Source of the DNA: Candidatus Nanosynbacter sp. TM7-087
Lineage (GTDB): Bacteria; Patescibacteriota; Saccharimonadia; Saccharimonadales; Saccharimonadaceae
Direction: 5' to 3'
Assembly (NCBI RefSeq): GCF_022828365.1
Contig: NZ_JAJQJU010000002.1
Location: forward strand, 1-64,000
DNA: 64,000 nt
Part shown: positions 61,634-64,000 of the stretch, piece after piece
Position numbering within the stretch: the stretch's first letter is position 1
Layout: each line of letters starts with the position of its first letter
Notes under the pieces: model-generated
What the model was told of the DNA's origin: nothing
Database searches by the model: none
The model's input: only the letters and a program-made list of their open reading frames with translations
Translations under genes and position numbers: made by a program

Positions 61634-63285
61634 TAGTCCTTAAACTCCAATCGTCCAAATAACACTTTTTTCAATCGCGATAAGATCGGGTCAATTTCTG
61701 GCAATTTTAGCCACTTCGAAGCCGCGGCATACGCGCCAAAACTAACCATTGAAATGATAACGAATTTCGGAAAAGCGCTAAAGAAGCTGTCGTCATGGTA
61801 ACGAAATGGCAAAACCAACACACCAATATAACAAACTACACCCGTAATAATTCCAGCAAGTATCATCTTAAAAATCGCTCGCACAAACGTCATATCGAAT
61901 AATTTTGGCATTTGACGATTCATAACCGCCAAAAGAACAACCACTTCCAAAACCGCCACTGTCGATTGAGCCCAAGCCAATCCATACGCGCCCATTTTCA
62001 AGACCATCGATAAAACAATTGCTAAAATAATATTCAAAGTAATCGAGAAAATTGAAATATACAGCGGAGTTTTCGTATCTTGTCGAGCGTAAAATGCTCG
62101 CGCAGCCATATGGTAAATAGTTCGGAATAAAATTGCCACGACCAAACAGCCCAAAATTCCCGCGATTAGTGGAACACCACCATTACTAATAAAGTGCACG
62201 ACGTATCCCCTGGTAAAGAAAATCACCACCGACACCGGAAGTGCCATCCAAAAAATAATTCTCAGCAGGGAACGCAGGTCTTTTTGAAATAGGTCATTTC
62301 GACCTTCGCCCAAATGTTCAGTCAATTGAGGAAAGGCGGCATTTGAAATCGCCACGCCAATAAGATTGATCGGCATCATATGAAGAGTTAAAGCCTGCTG
62401 GTACGCCCTAACCGTTCCATCAGCCAAGCGCGAAGCCAAATTGACCTCGACCAAGCTAACCACATAATCCATTCCTTGATCGACAGAACGCGCTGGCAGC
62501 AAAGATAAAACTTTCCTAAAACCCTTGTTTCGCCAATAAATCTTGAAATTGTAATCAAACCCAAGTCCAGCCAAGCCAACCGCGCTGACGATCAATTGCA
62601 AAAACGACCCCAAAACCACGCCTAGCGCCACGCCCATAATGCCGCCGTCAAAAATCTGCCAGCCGAATAAATTGACGCCACCAGTAAACCACACCGTACC
62701 AATAATAATACCGACGTTATACAGCATTGGCGCCAGCGCACAGAACATAAATCGCCCGACCGCTTGCTGAATACTAGCAATCACCGCCGCAACCGCAAAA
62801 ATAAACGGATTAACCGCGATCACCTGCATCATACTAACCGCCAAAGCATGGCCAGACTCGCTCAGACCAGGTGCGATTAGATACTTCATCAACGGATCGG
62901 CAAAGATAATAATCAACACCGACGCCGCCATGGTTATTAGCGCCATAAAATTGATCATGCTCGAGCTAATTTGCCAAGCCGACTGCTTATTACCCTTGAC
63001 CCAGCGCTCATTAAAAACTGGAATAAACGTCACACTAAGCGCACCAGAAACCAGCACTGCAAACATAAAATCTGGCACCATGAAAGCTGCCGTATAAGCA
63101 TCTAGTCCAACCGGGTATCCCGCCGATACTCCATTTTTACTTGGCATGTAGGCTGAGTTTAGTAGACGATCACGGAAAAATCCCAGCAAGCTCGACAGCA
63201 ACGTCGAGCTAGCCATAATCGTAGCAGCCAATTTAACATTAAGCCGCTGATTTATTTTCGTAACTGTACTACGAACGCGCCCCAT
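61633..63285 (-). CDS. murJ: Lipid II flippase MurJ
   Basis: 550 residues, about 14 membrane helices, MVF family of the MOP superfamily. Signatures: [16 protein letters not shown] near the N-terminus, [33 protein letters not shown], and [17 protein letters not shown] in the middle. Moves lipid II to the outer face. It starts 6 bases after ftsH and overlaps lepA-N. Confidence 0.93.
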   Translation of the reverse strand: MGRVRSTVTKINQRLNVKLAATIMASSTLLSSLLGFFRDRLLNSAYMPSKNGVSAGYPVGLDAYTAAFMVPDFMFAVLVSGALSVTFIPVFNERWVKGNKQSAWQISSSMINFMALITMAASVLIIIFADPLMKYLIAPGLSESGHALAVSMMQVIAVNPFIFAVAAVIASIQQAVGRFMFCALAPMLYNVGIIIGTVWFTGGVNLFGWQIFDGGIMGVALGVVLGSFLQLIVSAVGLAGLGFDYNFKIYWRNKGFRKVLSLLPARSVDQGMDYVVSLVEVNLASRLADGTVRAYQQALTLHMMPINLIGVAISNAAFPQLTEHLGEGRNDLFQKDLRSLLRIIFWMALPVSVVIFFTRGYVVHFISNGGVPLIAGILGCLVVAILFRTIYHMAARAFYARQDTKTPLYISIFSITLNIILAIVLSMVLKMGAYGLAWAQSTVAVLEVVVLLAVMNRQMPKLFDMTFVRAIFKMILAGIITGVVCYIGVLVLPFRYHDDSFFSAFPKFVIISMVSFGAYAAASKWLKLPEIDPILSRLKKVLFGRLEFKD

Positions 63286-63291
63286 AGTATT

Positions 63292-64000
63292 TTACGAATG
63301 CAGTTTAGCTTCTTTTGGTAATTTAGTGCCTTTAAGAATCTCGTCAACCTCAGATTCTTCCAGAGTTTCTTCCTTTAGTAGAGCCTCAGCCAACTTATCA
63401 AGGAACGAACGATTCTCTTTCAATACCAACATTGCACGATGTTTAGCTTCGGTAATCAATTGCGCGACTTCCTCATCAATCATCTTCGCAGTCTCATCAG
63501 AATACGGACGCTCTCTGGTCATCTTATCGAACATCAAGCCGCCGTTATCTTCATGGAATACTTGATCGCGCAAGCCCTTGCCCATTCCTTGCTCAATCAC
63601 CATATCACGGGCAATTTCAGTCGCTTTTCGCAAATCCGAACCAGCTCCAGTAGTGATTCCGTCATCGCCGTAAATCAACTGTTCAGCGATTCGTCCGCCC
63701 ATTGCCCGAGCCAAAATATCCTTAAACTCGTAAACATTCGTGTAGCTCTTATCTTCTGGCGGCAAGAACCACGTTATTCCACCGGTACCGCCGCGTGGAA
63801 TAATCGTAACCTTGTGAACTGGGTCGGAATCAGGCAAGACGTGACCAACAATTGCGTGGCCAGCTTCGTGATAAGCAGTCAATTCTTTCTCGTGATCGTT
63901 CATTATCTTAGTCTTGCGCTCTGGACCAATTGCCACACGCTCAAACGCCTCAGTTAATTCGTCATTTGAGATCTTCTTCTTGTTGCGACGAGCGGCAATG
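63292..64000 (-). CDS. ftsH: ATP-dependent zinc metalloprotease FtsH, C-terminal part
   Basis: Open to the right edge, 235 residues visible; the membrane helices and most of the AAA domain are outside the window. It begins in AARRNKKKISNDELTEAFER (end of the AAA lid), then the protease domain: HEAGH zinc motif, VTIIPRGGTGGITWFLP, GGRIAEQLIYG, and TGAGSDLRKATEIARDMV. Degrades membrane and regulatory proteins. Confidence 0.96.
   Translation of the reverse strand, partial: IAARRNKKKISNDELTEAFERVAIGPERKTKIMNDHEKELTAYHEAGHAIVGHVLPDSDPVHKVTIIPRGGTGGITWFLPPEDKSYTNVYEFKDILARAMGGRIAEQLIYGDDGITTGAGSDLRKATEIARDMVIEQGMGKGLRDQVFHEDNGGLMFDKMTRERPYSDETAKMIDEEVAQLITEAKHRAMLVLKENRSFLDKLAEALLKEETLEESEVDEILKGTKLPKEAKLHS

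Noticed and set aside
1..64000. CRISPR arrays, rRNA genes or replication origin
   Set aside because: No regularly spaced repeats, rRNA signatures, or DnaA-box clusters with dnaA/dnaN context were seen.
1..64000. TGA recoded as glycine, as in some other Patescibacteria
   Set aside because: TGA ends conserved genes at the expected places and does not occur inside conserved frames.

Overview
The window looks like part of a small, compact genome from Candidatus Saccharibacteria (TM7; Patescibacteria/CPR), probably a host-associated epibiont. This assignment is an inference. It rests on tightly packed and overlapping genes, a complete type IV pilus assembly set next to housekeeping genes, MurT/GatD and other Gram-positive-like wall enzymes, short variants of several conserved proteins (HrcA, TsaB, ComEC), and AT-rich intergenic DNA. 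TGA is used as a stop codon, so the code is standard table 11. Nearly everything is coding, and no stretch over about 300 bases lacks a recognisable feature.

Layout. 1-5.5 kb (minus strand): an accessory island with a large lipase-RTX exoprotein that runs off the left edge, three paralogous single-pass membrane proteins, and two broken copies of the lipase 5' end. 5.6-11.8 kb: tRNA-Glu, a histidine kinase, a methyltransferase, a receiver-only regulator, folD, and tRNAs His, Lys, Arg and Gly. 11.8-16.5 kb: alpha-glucan phosphorylase, an HTH-MurA fusion, glyA. 16.5-21.6 kb (minus): a pilin and minor-pilin operon, including a pilin fused to an RCC1-type propeller, then murB. 21.7-28.3 kb: tRNA-Arg, a membrane-anchored Clp-like AAA+ protein, murT-gatD, a GT-C glycosyltransferase, tRNA-Pro. 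28.4-32.1 kb (minus): gpmA, NUDIX, rny, tsaB, tsaE. 32.1-38.3 kb (plus): pilB-pilC-pilM-pilN-pilO, a small membrane protein and a PRC-barrel gene. 38.3-44.3 kb: recX-recA, a lone pilin, a PH-domain protein, ruvB, a structured RNA leader plus its gene, ruvA and ruvC. 44.3-51 kb (minus): a lamin-tail surface protein, yebC, comEC, tRNA-Lys, a DUF192 protein, rimK-like and rimB-like genes. 51-55.5 kb: the HrcA/CIRCE heat-shock set dnaJ, dnaK, grpE, hrcA. 55.5-64 kb: an LssY-type protein, gmk, a nucleotidase, lepA split in two by a 1.7 kb insertion, murJ and the 3' part of ftsH.

How the genes work together: several modules recur. Peptidoglycan synthesis and modification: murA, murB, murT-gatD, murJ. 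Type IV pilus: pilB, C, M, N, O and six pilin-like genes, with comEC suggesting DNA uptake. Recombination: recA-recX and ruvABC. Protein quality control: dnaK, dnaJ, grpE, hrcA, ftsH and a membrane Clp. One-carbon metabolism: folD and glyA.

The most unusual points are: (1) lepA interrupted between domains II and III by an insertion carrying an IS256-family transposase remnant and a Firmicute-like SemiSWEET gene; (2) the lipase plus membrane-protein array with decayed lipase heads, which resembles a toxin/immunity locus; (3) a leader RNA at about 42.44-42.56 kb with terminator/antiterminator alternatives; (4) about twenty genes with a -10 box only 6-8 bases before the start codon, implying leaderless mRNAs as a default; (5) an RCC1-propeller minor pilin and an XRE-MurA fusion with an inverted repeat over both divergent -10 boxes.
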